Source of the DNA: Rhodococcus qingshengii JCM 15477
GTDB lineage: Bacteria > Actinomycetota > Actinomycetes > Mycobacteriales > Mycobacteriaceae
Assembly: GCF_023221595.1 (NCBI RefSeq)
Contig: NZ_CP096563.1
Span: 3,739,501-3,803,500, forward strand
Length of the DNA: 64,000 bases
Direction: 5' to 3'
Position numbers and translations under genes: made by a program. How positions within the stretch are numbered: position 1 is the first letter of the stretch; every line of letters begins with the position of its first letter. Below the pieces are notes generated by a model. The model was not told where the DNA came from. It made no database searches and saw nothing but the letters and a program-made list of their open reading frames with translations. Of the stretch, positions 21,228 to 30,325 are shown piece by piece.

Positions 21228-22664
21228 GTGGCGTTCACCACGGCCGAAGAGGTCATCAAGTACATCGCGGACGAGAACATCGAGTACGTCGACATTCGGT
21301 TCAGCGACCTGCCCGGCGTCCAGCAGCACTTCTCGATCCCGGCGTCTGCTTTCAACCAGGACGTGTTCGAGGACGGCCTCGCATTCGACGGATCTTCGGT
21401 CCGCGGATTCCAGTCGATCCACGAGTCCGACATGATGTTGCTTCCCGACGTCACCACGGCGCAGATCGACCCCTTCCGCAAGGCGAAGACCCTCAACATC
21501 AACTTCTTCGTGCACGACCCGTTCACCCGTGAGTCCTACAGCCGCGACCCGCGCAACGTTGCCCGCAAGGCCGAGGAGTACTTGGTCAGCACCGGCATCG
21601 CGGACACCGCATTCTTCGGCGCCGAGGCCGAGTTCTACATCTTCGACTCGGTTCGCTACGACTCCGGCATGAACTCCGCTTTCTACGAATTGGATTCCAT
21701 CTCCGGTTCCTGGAACACCGGCGCAGAGACCAACGCCGACGGCTCCCCGAACCTCGGCTACAAGGTTCGCGCCAAGGGTGGCTACTTCCCCGTCGCTCCG
21801 TACGACCACTACGTGGACCTGCGCGACGAAATCTCCACCAACCTGACCAACGCAGGCTTCGAGCTCGAGCGCGGCCACCACGAGGTCGGCACCGGCGGAC
21901 AGCAGGAGATCAACTACAAGTTCAACACGCTGCTCGCAGCTGCTGACGACCTGCAGCTGTTCAAGTACATCGTCAAGAACACCTGCTGGCAGCACGGCAA
22001 GTCCGCAACCTTCATGCCGAAGCCGCTCTTCGGTGACAACGGCTCGGGCATGCACGTCCACCAGTCCCTGTGGAAGGACGGCAAGCCCCTCTTCCACGAC
22101 GAGTCCGGCTACGCAGGCCTCTCGGACATGGCGCGCCACTACATCGGCGGCATCCTGCACCACGCTCCGTCGCTGTTGGCCTTCACCAACCCGACGATCA
22201 ACTCGTACCACCGTCTGGTGCCGGGCTACGAAGCCCCCATCAACCTCGTGTACAGCCAGCGCAACCGCTCGGCAGCTGTCCGTATCCCGATCACGGGCAA
22301 CAACCCGAAGGCAAAGCGTCTAGAGTTCCGCGCACCCGACTCCTCGGGTAACCCGTACCTCAACTTCGCTGCACAGATGATGGCCGGCTTGGACGGCATC
22401 AAGAACAAGATCGAGCCGATGGCTCCGGTCGACAAGGACCTCTACGAGCTTCCCCCGGAGGAGGCTCGCAACATCCCGCAGGCTCCGACCAGCCTCGAGA
22501 CGGTCATCAACCGCCTCGAAGCCGATCACGAGTACCTGACCGAGGGTGGCGTCTTCACCACCGACCTGATCGAGACCTGGATCTCGCTCAAGCGTGAGCA
22601 GGAAATCGCTCCGGTCAACCTGCGTCCGCACCCGTACGAGTTCGAGCTCTACTACGACGTGTGA
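21228..22664 (+). CDS. glnA: glutamine synthetase type I
   Basis: GlnA makes glutamine from glutamate, ammonia and ATP as a dodecamer. The 478-residue protein has the DGSSVRGF block, the [10 protein letters not shown] metal/ATP region, and the adenylylation tyrosine at Y406 in [11 protein letters not shown], so it is the GlnE-regulated beta subtype like M. tuberculosis GlnA1. GTG 21228 follows TTAAGGAGCACAAGC, a strong Shine-Dalgarno. In related genomes glnE, the adenylyltransferase for that tyrosine, lies next door; here a phage-type integrase and a mobile region follow instead. Confidence 0.97.
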   Translation: MAFTTAEEVIKYIADENIEYVDIRFSDLPGVQQHFSIPASAFNQDVFEDGLAFDGSSVRGFQSIHESDMMLLPDVTTAQIDPFRKAKTLNINFFVHDPFTRESYSRDPRNVARKAEEYLVSTGIADTAFFGAEAEFYIFDSVRYDSGMNSAFYELDSISGSWNTGAETNADGSPNLGYKVRAKGGYFPVAPYDHYVDLRDEISTNLTNAGFELERGHHEVGTGGQQEINYKFNTLLAAADDLQLFKYIVKNTCWQHGKSATFMPKPLFGDNGSGMHVHQSLWKDGKPLFHDESGYAGLSDMARHYIGGILHHAPSLLAFTNPTINSYHRLVPGYEAPINLVYSQRNRSAAVRIPITGNNPKAKRLEFRAPDSSGNPYLNFAAQMMAGLDGIKNKIEPMAPVDKDLYELPPEEARNIPQAPTSLETVINRLEADHEYLTEGGVFTTDLIETWISLKREQEIAPVNLRPHPYEFELYYDV

Positions 22665-22702
22665 TCCGCATCGGTCGCTGACCTGGACTGGAACCGGCTG
22701 AC
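22665..22702. other. presumed left attachment region of the inserted element
   Basis: Only 38 bp separate the glnA stop from the integrase stop. GCTGACCT occurs at 22677-22684 and again at 22697-22704. No tRNA gene is present. I infer that attL lies here or reaches into the 3' end of glnA; the matching attR is outside the window, so the core cannot be defined. Confidence 0.4.
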
Positions 22703-23875
22703 CTAGCCTTCCGTCCGCACAGCGTCCGCAGCATCTTCAGACGAGTCCACCCGCTTAGTGATCACAGCATCGATCGCAGAGCGGGTGGACTCGTCTGCGT
22801 CCGGCCACATGTGCCCGTAGGTGTCGAGCGTCGTCTTCGCGCTCGCATGCCGCAGCCGAGCCTGGACTGTCTTGATATCTGCGCCCGAGGCAATCAGCAG
22901 CGAGGCGAGATAGTGGCGCAAGTCGTGGAATGTGAACTCGTCGGGAAGGTCGACGTCCCCCGAGTCCTTCACCCCTCGCAACGCACGTTCAATCAACCAC
23001 GGTCCCGCAGCCTTCCCCTCGCCGTTCGTGACCATGTGCTCATGGGGCCACTGCTGCACCGACGCCGACAACATGAGCGCGAGAGACTGCGGCACTGGAA
23101 TCGGCGCGTCACTCCCCTGTGTCTTCAACGGCTTGTCCGGCCACTGCCGCTTCGGGTGAACTACTCCCCTGGTGAAGTCGACATCGTCGACAAGCGTCGC
23201 GGCCGCTTCGGAGATCCGAAGGCCTGCGAACGCGCCAAGAAGGATCGCCACTCGATAGTGAGCCGGCATTGCGTCGTGCACTGCCCACAGTTGCTCGGTC
23301 GTGATCACGTAGACCTTGGCGCGACCCATCGGCGGCGATGTCCGACGCGAGCACGGATTACGACCAAGCAGTCCGTCATGAACCGCATCGCCCATGATCT
23401 GCGCCAGACGTGAATGCAACGCGTAGACGTACGATTCCGCGAACCCATCCACCTTCAACTTCGACGTCCAGGTTTTGACCGCCGACGGTCGGACAGCAGA
23501 TAGACGCACCTTGCCGAACTCCGCGGTTATCTGCGCAATGTGCGTGCGCGCTTGCCTGACCGTCGAGTCACGATGGACTCCGTATCCCAGGATCCACTGA
23601 TCGCACCATTGCTGAACAGTGATCTGAGCATTGCGCGGCGCGACATGAGTTCCCGTGCCAAGTGCCGTCGTAGCTGTGTTCAGCCAGTTCTGAGCGTCGG
23701 CTTTCCGGTCGAAGCCCTTTGCATGCTCGGTGCCGAGGTCGTCAACGTACCGAGCACGCCAGCGCTTGCCTTTGCCATCATTCGCCGACGGAACCTTCTG
23801 CTCGACATCACCGACCCTGATCGTCTTCCTCCAGCGGTCCTCTACGCCGGACCGACGGTTCCGCTTCGTCGTCAC
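22703..23875 (-). CDS. tyrosine-type site-specific integrase
   Basis: This phage/ICE-type integrase of about 390 residues has all catalytic residues: R220 in FAGLRISEA, H317 and R320 in HDLRHYLAS, H343 in LRHASAKTT and the nucleophile Y353 in LDTYGH. An AP2-like arm-binding region (RWRARYVDDLGTEHAKGF) and a core-binding SAM-like domain precede it. The open frame reaches 23938; I chose GTG 23875 (VTTKRNRRSGVEDRW) with AGG upstream, but the longer form is possible. Its 3' end faces glnA, as expected for an integrase at the left end of an integrated element. Confidence 0.92.
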   Translation of the reverse strand: MTTKRNRRSGVEDRWRKTIRVGDVEQKVPSANDGKGKRWRARYVDDLGTEHAKGFDRKADAQNWLNTATTALGTGTHVAPRNAQITVQQWCDQWILGYGVHRDSTVRQARTHIAQITAEFGKVRLSAVRPSAVKTWTSKLKVDGFAESYVYALHSRLAQIMGDAVHDGLLGRNPCSRRTSPPMGRAKVYVITTEQLWAVHDAMPAHYRVAILLGAFAGLRISEAAATLVDDVDFTRGVVHPKRQWPDKPLKTQGSDAPIPVPQSLALMLSASVQQWPHEHMVTNGEGKAAGPWLIERALRGVKDSGDVDLPDEFTFHDLRHYLASLLIASGADIKTVQARLRHASAKTTLDTYGHMWPDADESTRSAIDAVITKRVDSSEDAADAVRTEG

Positions 23876-23938
23876 GAGCACCTGCCCGAGGTTCGAACGT
23901 CCGACTTCCGACAAGCCGCATCGATACTTGGCCACCAA

Positions 23939-24771
23939 TCCGGGCGACCGATCTCATACGGACTCATTTCACGGCTGTCGACAGCCAAGCCGCCTGTACC
24001 GCTGACCCGACGGGAGCAATCGATCGTGAACGACCAGTTTGAGCGTGACATTGGAACATCCTAATTAGGCGCTGTGGTCGGGCTTCGCTGTCCAATGCTC
24101 GGGGGCGCCTATGGATGCACCAACCAGTCCGTCTCGCCTAAAAGCTATGGGACGTCCATTCGGACAACTGAGTGGAACGCTGACCTCATCTTGTTGATCA
24201 CCAGATCGGGGTTCAACCAATTCGAATGCCTAACAACAATTCACGATCACTTGTCAACAACTCCAATTGCGAACTTGGTCAATCCCAAACCTGTCCCGAA
24301 CTGCGCGAGGTTCTTCGAGAACGACTTGGGCAGAGGGCGAACAACCCCCGGCGCTCACTTACACAGTTCCTATCCAAAGTCTCGTTAGTACGGTGACGGA
24401 GATGTCGCACGCTGCTCAATAAACCTCACCGACGAGCCTCAAATGATCCTCGAGGCGACCCTGTATCGAACAGACGGCACGTGGAGAGTGAACCTCGGCT
24501 GCGACCAGTTCGGCCACGCGAAATCCCGGTTGTTAACAAGTCGACTTGCGAACAGCCGGGATTTCTCATGCGCTGACTCACCCGGATCAGGCCACAATCA
24601 CCGCTTCTTCGCATCGCATCGCATCGACCGGTATGACCTCTTGTTGAATTGTTAACTCTCCAGCATGTTCACAAGCCAGCGTCGTCACTATATGGCAAGT
24701 TAAGAATTCGATAGTCTTAGCTAGAGAGGCCGCGGGTAAGAGCTGTTTTCCCGCCGAGAATCCGGAGCCAG
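23939..24771. other. non-coding or regulatory region between integrase and parA
   Basis: These 833 bp contain no convincing gene; a 104-codon frame at 24074-24388 lacks a ribosome site and family similarity. The stretch is more A+T rich than the core chromosome. It holds a strong inverted repeat (24520-24565), a short CGCAT triplication near 24607, and AT-rich sequence with GTTAAC and GTTAAG motifs before parA. A centromere (parS) or excision control site would be expected here, but none can be named. Confidence 0.5.
24520..24565. repeat. inverted repeat, 15-bp arms
   Basis: Arm 24520-24534 pairs with 24551-24565 with one mismatch (GAAATCCCGG against CCGGGATTTC). The 16-nt spacer contains its own palindrome AAGTCGACTT. 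It could be a terminator or a protein-binding site upstream of parA. Confidence 0.7.
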
Positions 24772-25602
24772 ATGACCAAAATAATTGCGTTCGCCAATCA
24801 GAAAGGCGGAGTCGGGAAGACGACCACCACAGTGAACATCGCACGTGCGGCGATCACGGAACACGGCTTCAAGGTTCTCGTGGTCGATGCTGACCCACAA
24901 GGCAATGCAACCAAAGTCCTGGCACCAAGACATCAAGGCAGCCAGACCTGTTCACTCGCCACGGTCCTGGACAAGTCGAATAGCTCACCGATATCCGACG
25001 CGATACGGGCCTCCGAGTGGGCAAACCTTGACGTCGTCCCGGCCGGCGGTGATGACCTTGCTGATGTGGCTCAGAGCCTGGTTACCATGAAGGCCGGCAG
25101 AGAGAGCCGACTGAAGAAGGCAATCGCGGAGATCTCCGATCGTTACGATCTCATTCTGATCGATTGCCCTCCGAGTCTGGACCAGTTGCCTGTCAACGCG
25201 TTCACTGCCGCAGACGCCGTAGTGGTAGTCGCAGAACTCGGCCAGTTCGCCCTCGATGGTTTGGATCGCCTCCTCGACACTGTCGAGATAATCCAGCAGT
25301 ATACGAATCCCAAGCTCACCATTGCGGCCGCCATCGTGAACGGGGTCCAGAAGACAAAGCGGATGGGTCACTGGATGAGTGAACTGCAGGGTGCACTGAT
25401 CAGCCTTCCGGCACCCGTGCCTCTTCTCTCCCCGCCTGTTCAACGGGCAAGCTTCATCGCTGAGGCTCAAGAGTCCGGCCGAGGTCTGGATACATGGGGC
25501 ACGGTCAAAGCGAGAGTCCTTCACCAGACATACGCCGACTACCTGACCTCGATCCTGCATTCAATCGACAACGGGGACAATCGAAATGCCGCCAAAATAT
25601 GA
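24772..25602 (+). CDS. parA: ParA-family partition ATPase
   Basis: This 276-residue ParA/Soj-type protein has the deviant Walker A KGGVGKTT at residues 11-18, the VVDADPQGN block near 38 and Walker B LILIDCPPS near 125. Such ATPases move plasmid or element DNA along the nucleoid together with a centromere-binding partner. GGAG precedes the ATG at 5 nt. The next gene overlaps its end by 17 bp and encodes a likely partner. Its presence suggests that the element has, or once had, a plasmid-like extrachromosomal stage. Confidence 0.92.
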   Translation: MTKIIAFANQKGGVGKTTTTVNIARAAITEHGFKVLVVDADPQGNATKVLAPRHQGSQTCSLATVLDKSNSSPISDAIRASEWANLDVVPAGGDDLADVAQSLVTMKAGRESRLKKAIAEISDRYDLILIDCPPSLDQLPVNAFTAADAVVVVAELGQFALDGLDRLLDTVEIIQQYTNPKLTIAAAIVNGVQKTKRMGHWMSELQGALISLPAPVPLLSPPVQRASFIAEAQESGRGLDTWGTVKARVLHQTYADYLTSILHSIDNGDNRNAAKI

Positions 25603-25858
25603 ACCGCAAGCAAGTACGTTGAGCTCTCGCCGACGGAGCGCGCATCCGGCCGTTCCCGCGGAGAACCGCGAAGCGATTGCCCTCAACTCCGCCGATTCCA
25701 CTCTCAGCCTGACCGACGACCCCAATGCCCGCACTGTCCAGGTATCGGCCCGAGTGACGAAAGCCCGTCGTGCAGCCTTCAAGGCGAAGCTCGCCCAACT
25801 GGGGACGACGATGGACGCTGAATTCAACAAGTGCATCGATGAAGTGCTGGCAAGGTAA
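25586..25858 (+). CDS. small ribbon-helix-helix protein, likely ParA partner
   Basis: This 90-residue protein has an unstructured, Ser/Pro-rich first half and a C-terminal ribbon-helix-helix-like domain: strand RTVQVSARV, then helices KARRAAFKAKLAQLG and MDAEFNKCIDEVLAR. Short RHH proteins encoded directly behind parA act as centromere-binding proteins on many plasmids. It overlaps the parA 3' end by 17 bp in another frame, so translation is probably coupled. The fold is my reading of the pattern, not a verified match. Confidence 0.72.
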   Translation: MPPKYEPQASTLSSRRRSAHPAVPAENREAIALNSADSTLSLTDDPNARTVQVSARVTKARRAAFKAKLAQLGTTMDAEFNKCIDEVLAR

Positions 25859-26018
25859 CAAGCTAGCAAGACCACATACCCGCATATCCACTTGTTAGAT
25901 TGCCAGCAATGGGGTCGGTTCCGCCGGACCCGGTACGCGGGCGGGACCTTCGGATACGTCGCTAAGGTGGAAATGAAGTACCGAGTTGATCCTGGCGGCA
26001 GGCGTCGTGCATTAACTC

Positions 26019-27602
26019 TCACGCGCGCGGTATCAGCTTCAAGGCGTGTGCTCGCCGGATTGCATCATTGCGGTTGTGCGCACCAAGTTTTCGGTAGAGG
26101 GTACGCAACTGGGATCTCACGGTATTGACGGAGACGTAGAGAGCCTTCGCGATCGCCACTTGCGTCATTTCCTGCTTGAGAAGTGTGAGGACCTTGTGTT
26201 CACGATCGGTGAGGGTGACGATGTGCACAACTCTCGGAAAGGATTCCACCCCAGAGGCTTTGCGGAACTCTGAGAGCGCCTGTGAGCCAGTGTCCGCGGC
26301 GTTGTCCAACAGAGCGATGTCAGAGGCCGAGATGGTCGAGAACGATCGCAGCAGCCCGGTCTGGTCTGCGATTTTGCAGGCTTTGGACCACACCTGCGTA
26401 GCGAAGTGCGTTTCTCCTAGTTCCCAGTGGGCAACTGCCTGAGTGAGAAGTAGTTCCATCTGAGCCCGTGGATGCGACTCAAGAGTCCAACCGAACTGGT
26501 CGCACAGGGCCACGGCCGTCTTGTTGTCGCCGATTCGCTGACGAAGACGCACGACGGACGTCAGCGTCCACGGGTGGGCGGCGGGATCGACGATGCTCTC
26601 GGCCAGTGCGAGTGCCTCACTCCCTTCACCGAGCGCAATCAACAAATCAATCTCGGTGGCCTGCAACAGCGGCAGGGATATCGACGTGACAGTGTGCTGA
26701 TGCCTATGCGCTGATACGGTTCTGCGCATCAACGACAACGCTGCAAAGGCGTCACCTCGGGCCAGCGCACATTGACTGTGTGCATACATGACGAAGGCCC
26801 ACAGCTCTTCAGCTTCGGACGGATACCCCACCTCATCCAGGGCGCTGAGGGCGTCGTCGACAGAGAGAGCGTCAAGGAACGTCAGTGTTCGTGCGACGCG
26901 TCCCGCTGTGCGGAAGGTCGGTTCGAGCCAGCCACCGTGTTCGGCATGTCGTTTCTCGCATTCCGACCAGTGCAGCGAGTGGAGAGGTTCACCGACCATC
27001 GCCCAGTTCAATGCGATGGTATTGGCGGCAGCGCGGGCGACGAAACCGATCTGTTGCGACAGTCCGTCGTGGTAGGCAAGGCGTGCTTCGATGGTGGATT
27101 CGGCAAGCATCCCATGGAGCTGATAGGTGATGGCCCATTGGGCTCGCATGAACGGCAACTGTCGGCTGACGACCTCCCCGCTGTGGTCTAGGGCGCTACG
27201 ACTGAGATGGGTCAGGCGTTGCGTGACAGCCGCGGATTGTTCGAAGTGGCCGGCCATTCGGAGCATGATCGACTCGATACAACCGACGTTCAGTTCATCC
27301 TTCGGCGTATCGATTGTCACCAGCCCAGAAATGCTGGGTGGTGGATCCGCCAACACGCCGACCGTGACGAAGGGGTGCCCGTCGAACAGTGCACGAACCG
27401 CGAGAACTGTGGGGTGTTTAGCTGCCACGTCGGCAGGAATTCTCTGCAGCGCAGAGCGAAGGCCGCCGCCATTGTCGACGAGCATCTCCACCCAGTGAAG
27501 TTCGGCGATGTCGATCGCCGCAGTCCAGTTCTGAGCGTCGAGAGCATGGGCGAGTGCCCGCTGCCGCAGTTCGAGGTTCTTGTTGTTCGTTCCTGACGAC
27601 AT
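26019..27602 (-). CDS. LuxR-type transcriptional regulator
   Basis: The roughly 527-residue protein is mostly helical, TPR/MalT-like repeats without an ATPase domain. It ends in a LuxR helix-turn-helix: LTDREHKVLTLLKQEMTQVA, then VSVNTVRSQLRTLYRKLGAHNRNDAI. It resembles the C-terminal two thirds of MalT-type regulators with the P-loop domain missing. The frame is open to TTG 27671; ATG 27602 is preferred, preceded by GGAAAGATGGAG. It converges on the parA pair. Ligand and targets are unknown. Confidence 0.85.
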   Translation of the reverse strand: MSSGTNNKNLELRQRALAHALDAQNWTAAIDIAELHWVEMLVDNGGGLRSALQRIPADVAAKHPTVLAVRALFDGHPFVTVGVLADPPPSISGLVTIDTPKDELNVGCIESIMLRMAGHFEQSAAVTQRLTHLSRSALDHSGEVVSRQLPFMRAQWAITYQLHGMLAESTIEARLAYHDGLSQQIGFVARAAANTIALNWAMVGEPLHSLHWSECEKRHAEHGGWLEPTFRTAGRVARTLTFLDALSVDDALSALDEVGYPSEAEELWAFVMYAHSQCALARGDAFAALSLMRRTVSAHRHQHTVTSISLPLLQATEIDLLIALGEGSEALALAESIVDPAAHPWTLTSVVRLRQRIGDNKTAVALCDQFGWTLESHPRAQMELLLTQAVAHWELGETHFATQVWSKACKIADQTGLLRSFSTISASDIALLDNAADTGSQALSEFRKASGVESFPRVVHIVTLTDREHKVLTLLKQEMTQVAIAKALYVSVNTVRSQLRTLYRKLGAHNRNDAIRRAHALKLIPRA

Positions 27603-27716
27603 GACTCCATCTTTCCAAGGATGAAGTCTCCGAAAAATCCGGGATGATTCAGCCTGGTCGGTCGTGGCCAAGAGCGCTCGGCCGTTTCTTCGTTCCCGAC
27701 GGTGTCGAGGGTAGTG

Positions 27717-27947
27717 TCAGTGAACTGTTCGAGCGTCGTCGAGCGTATCGGCGGTGGTGGCTGCTTCGTCAGGCGTCATGTAGCCACCGGCAACGAGCAC
27801 CTCCTGGATGGGTACGCCGAAGCGGGTCGCAACTTCTCGGGTCGTTGCACGGGTCGGGTGACGGACACCGAGCCACCGCAACACAGTTGAAGGTGGCACG
27901 CCTAGTTTCCGGGCCGCATCGATGTCGTCACTGTACGGGCCCCGCAT
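27717..27947 (-). CDS. small helix-turn-helix protein
   Basis: This 76-residue protein (ATG 27947; a TTG at 27974 would add nine residues) reads as a compact XRE-like helix-turn-helix: DIDAARKLGVPPSTVLRWLG, then REVATRFGVPIQEVLVAGGY and MTPDEAA. Similar short regulators occur in actinomycete mobile elements, often lacking any sensor domain. It lies 114 bp upstream of the LuxR-type gene on the same strand and could be part of its control. No strong ribosome site is visible. Confidence 0.6.
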   Translation of the reverse strand: MRGPYSDDIDAARKLGVPPSTVLRWLGVRHPTRATTREVATRFGVPIQEVLVAGGYMTPDEAATTADTLDDARTVH

Positions 27948-28165
27948 CGAGACGAGCACGCACCCACCCCGCAAAATCGTTGTAGTGCATTACTTCCGGC
28001 AAAAGCCTTTCATTCCAGGAGATGGCCGAATAGATAACAACGAGTACGCCCTATATGGCGGAGAGTGGCCAGTGGCACCGCGAGCGCGGATGCTGAGGAG
28101 ATGTGCCGTCACCAATCCCGCGACGATCGCGATCTAGGCTGCACTATGTGCATGTGCCCCGTAGA

Positions 28166-29308
28166 TCATCCGCTACGTGTTGGCACGCAGTCATCGACGC
28201 CTGGAGCCTGCGGAGGGGTCGTCGCAGATGGAAGGTCAGGGTCCGAGCGTCGTAGGCCAGCCGGGAAGGCAGGAGCGACCGGATCGCAGGGCGGGAGAAC
28301 CTCGTTCAAAGTCGTTGGGAGCGAAGGCAGTACGTCGACACTCTCGCCGCTCTCCCCAAACCTGTGTCCAGGTTGGACGGGGACGGCAGGGCCGCCACTG
28401 TCGTGGCTGTCCTCGTCGCCGGGGATCGACGGTGTGGTCTCGCCGTTCGTCCGATCAGTGGTGGCGGTGCTCGCCTTGTCCGGCGCAAGGGTGATCAGCA
28501 ATCCGATCAACAACCCTCCGAGCACGAGGAATGTCGATACCACCGCAAGTGGTGCCCAATGCCGCGCTCCGGCCGCGGTCACCACCGGGGCGCCGATCGC
28601 TCCGGCCAAGGGCACCCCGTGCAAGGCAGCGAGATGCGCGGCGGCGACCAGAGCCGCACCTATGGCGAGTTGACCGGGTTCGCCAAGGAATACGAATCCG
28701 AGACCGGCCTGCTCGGCAGCGACTGCGGCCATCTCCCGACTCTGCTCGGGAGACCTCATTGCCACGAGCATCTTCGGAACCGCATCCCGCTCCGCCACGA
28801 TCAAAGCAAATGTTGCGGTGAATGTTTCATTGTTCGCAAACAAGTCCGAGCTCAGAAAGCGGTGCGCGGAGTCGATCGTACCGGAGAGAGGATCGATCGC
28901 GGCGATCACGGTTTCCTCACCCTCGCCCCAGAATGCCAGGATCGGGGACACCCCAGCCAGCGTGTCCACCGTTCGAAGGTAAGCCAGGCGTGCGTCGAGA
29001 CCGTTGACCACAACGACGTTGTCGCCCGCAAGGGGCGACGAGGTCTCTGAAATCAGATCGCGCACGTCGCTGCGCTCACACACCACCCCGATCGAAGTCG
29101 GGTGCAGGTCAGAGCGTGATGCGCGGTCGATCGCGACGCCGGCAGCGGAGACGAGCGCGCGAGCCGATGACTGTGCGGACGGAACGCCCCCGTCCGCACT
29201 CCACCTATGGCGGTGCTGGTCGACAGGCCCGAGGAGAGGGGTGTCGGCGTCCACGAGAGCGGTGGAGATGGAATCGCTGTCGAGTGCGATACCGAGACTT
29301 TCACGCAC
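28166..29308 (-). CDS. single-pass membrane protein with actin/Hsp70-like N-terminal domain (DUF7159-like)
   Basis: The 380-residue protein starts VRESLGIALDSDSISTALVD, a phosphate-1-like beta hairpin pattern seen in actinobacterial Hsp70-like and DUF7159 proteins, and has a soluble domain to about residue 245. A membrane segment follows (WAPLAVVSTFLVLGGLLIGLL), then a Pro/Ser/Thr-rich tail. GTG 29308 is chosen because GGGAGG stands just upstream; the frame opens 19 codons earlier. It is the second gene after the secreted protein at 29396-30325 and is probably cotranscribed. Function is unknown. Confidence 0.72.
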   Translation of the reverse strand: MRESLGIALDSDSISTALVDADTPLLGPVDQHRHRWSADGGVPSAQSSARALVSAAGVAIDRASRSDLHPTSIGVVCERSDVRDLISETSSPLAGDNVVVVNGLDARLAYLRTVDTLAGVSPILAFWGEGEETVIAAIDPLSGTIDSAHRFLSSDLFANNETFTATFALIVAERDAVPKMLVAMRSPEQSREMAAVAAEQAGLGFVFLGEPGQLAIGAALVAAAHLAALHGVPLAGAIGAPVVTAAGARHWAPLAVVSTFLVLGGLLIGLLITLAPDKASTATTDRTNGETTPSIPGDEDSHDSGGPAVPVQPGHRFGESGESVDVLPSLPTTLNEVLPPCDPVAPAFPAGLRRSDPDLPSATTPPQAPGVDDCVPTRSG

Positions 29309-29395
29309 GAGAACCTCCCACGGTGTCCTGGCATTCTGAAACACGACAGCGGCTTCGAGGATCAATGTCAGGTCCCCGAACGTGCGCGACGGCGA

Positions 29396-30325
29396 TCACA
29401 GCATCAGCCCGTTCACAGTCATCTCACCCGGGTACAGTCCGACGTCCACCGGCGCTCGTCCATCGACCGTGATTCGATACGTTCCAGGCAGAAGTCCGAC
29501 GAAGGAGAACCGCCCATCGAAGGGTGTCACCGACCGAGCAATTGCGTGACCACACTGATCCACGCCCTCGATCAGTGCGGTCGACGCCGGGCCGGAGGTG
29601 ACGACACCTGAAATTGTTCCGTTCGCCACCACCGGACCCTCCGGAGTTGTTGCGCTGTCAGGAACGGAGACTCCGTACGGATCGCACACCCCTGTAGCGG
29701 TCGAGACCCGCACAACGGCGTCGTTGGAGCGGACACGGACCGATCCCCCGCGTGCGCTCACTACGACGGCGATCGGCAGTCCGTCCGCCTCTGCTTTCGG
29801 GCCAGCGGTCATGTCCACCGTGCGGGTGAAGTATCTGTCCTGCTCCAATTCTCCCACGCGACAAAGCAACCCGATCTCATCGAGGAACGATCCGTCGCCG
29901 CAGTACTCAGGCACGGACGTCACTTTGAATCCTCGCTGCACCGGAAGGTCGATAACCACATCAGGCAGGGGAACGCCCCGGATACCGATGTCAATGACGT
30001 ACGTCACCGGATCACCCTCGCGGACAATCCGATTGGACGGACCGGAATCGCGACCCGGACCATCATCAGCATCGAACGGTGGGACGCCGTCGAACACAGA
30101 TAATCCGACGGTGAACAGCGGTGAGGCGTCGCTCTCTACGACCAACCCGACATCCGAACCCGCTGCAGGCGCAGTGAACGATAGCGCTCCAAGCACCAGC
30201 GCAGCAGCCACGACGGCCACCCCGAAGCCCCCAGATCGCCTACGGCATGTGCGCGGGCGCACCCCGACAGTCACTATTGTCGACCACAGTTCCGACACCA
30301 CAGATCTCACGACGTTTTCCCTCAC
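29396..30325 (-). CDS. secreted surface-type protein with Ig-like/CNA-B-like domains
   Basis: The 309-residue protein has a long basic N-region and a signal peptide core (GGFGVAVVAAALVLGALSFTAPAAG). The exported part has a DUF11-like segment (DPVTYVIDIGIRGVPLPDVVIDLP) and a C-terminal transthyretin/CNA-B-like segment (DGRFSFVGLLPGTYRITVDG). Such domains are typical of adhesive or structural surface proteins. There is no sortase motif or C-terminal anchor. The gene lies 87 bp upstream of the membrane protein at 28166-29308 on the same strand. The start is GTG 30325, but a later start nearer the signal peptide is possible. Confidence 0.72.
   Translation of the reverse strand: MRENVVRSVVSELWSTIVTVGVRPRTCRRRSGGFGVAVVAAALVLGALSFTAPAAGSDVGLVVESDASPLFTVGLSVFDGVPPFDADDGPGRDSGPSNRIVREGDPVTYVIDIGIRGVPLPDVVIDLPVQRGFKVTSVPEYCGDGSFLDEIGLLCRVGELEQDRYFTRTVDMTAGPKAEADGLPIAVVVSARGGSVRVRSNDAVVRVSTATGVCDPYGVSVPDSATTPEGPVVANGTISGVVTSGPASTALIEGVDQCGHAIARSVTPFDGRFSFVGLLPGTYRITVDGRAPVDVGLYPGEMTVNGLML

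Noticed and set aside
22620..22760. tRNA gene as integration site
   Set aside because: No cloverleaf or T-loop sequence is found near the integrase; the only landmark is the glnA 3' end.
24074..24388. 104-codon frame between integrase and parA
   Set aside because: Starts with GTG without a ribosome site, has unordered composition and no family resemblance; kept only as a note in the gap entry.
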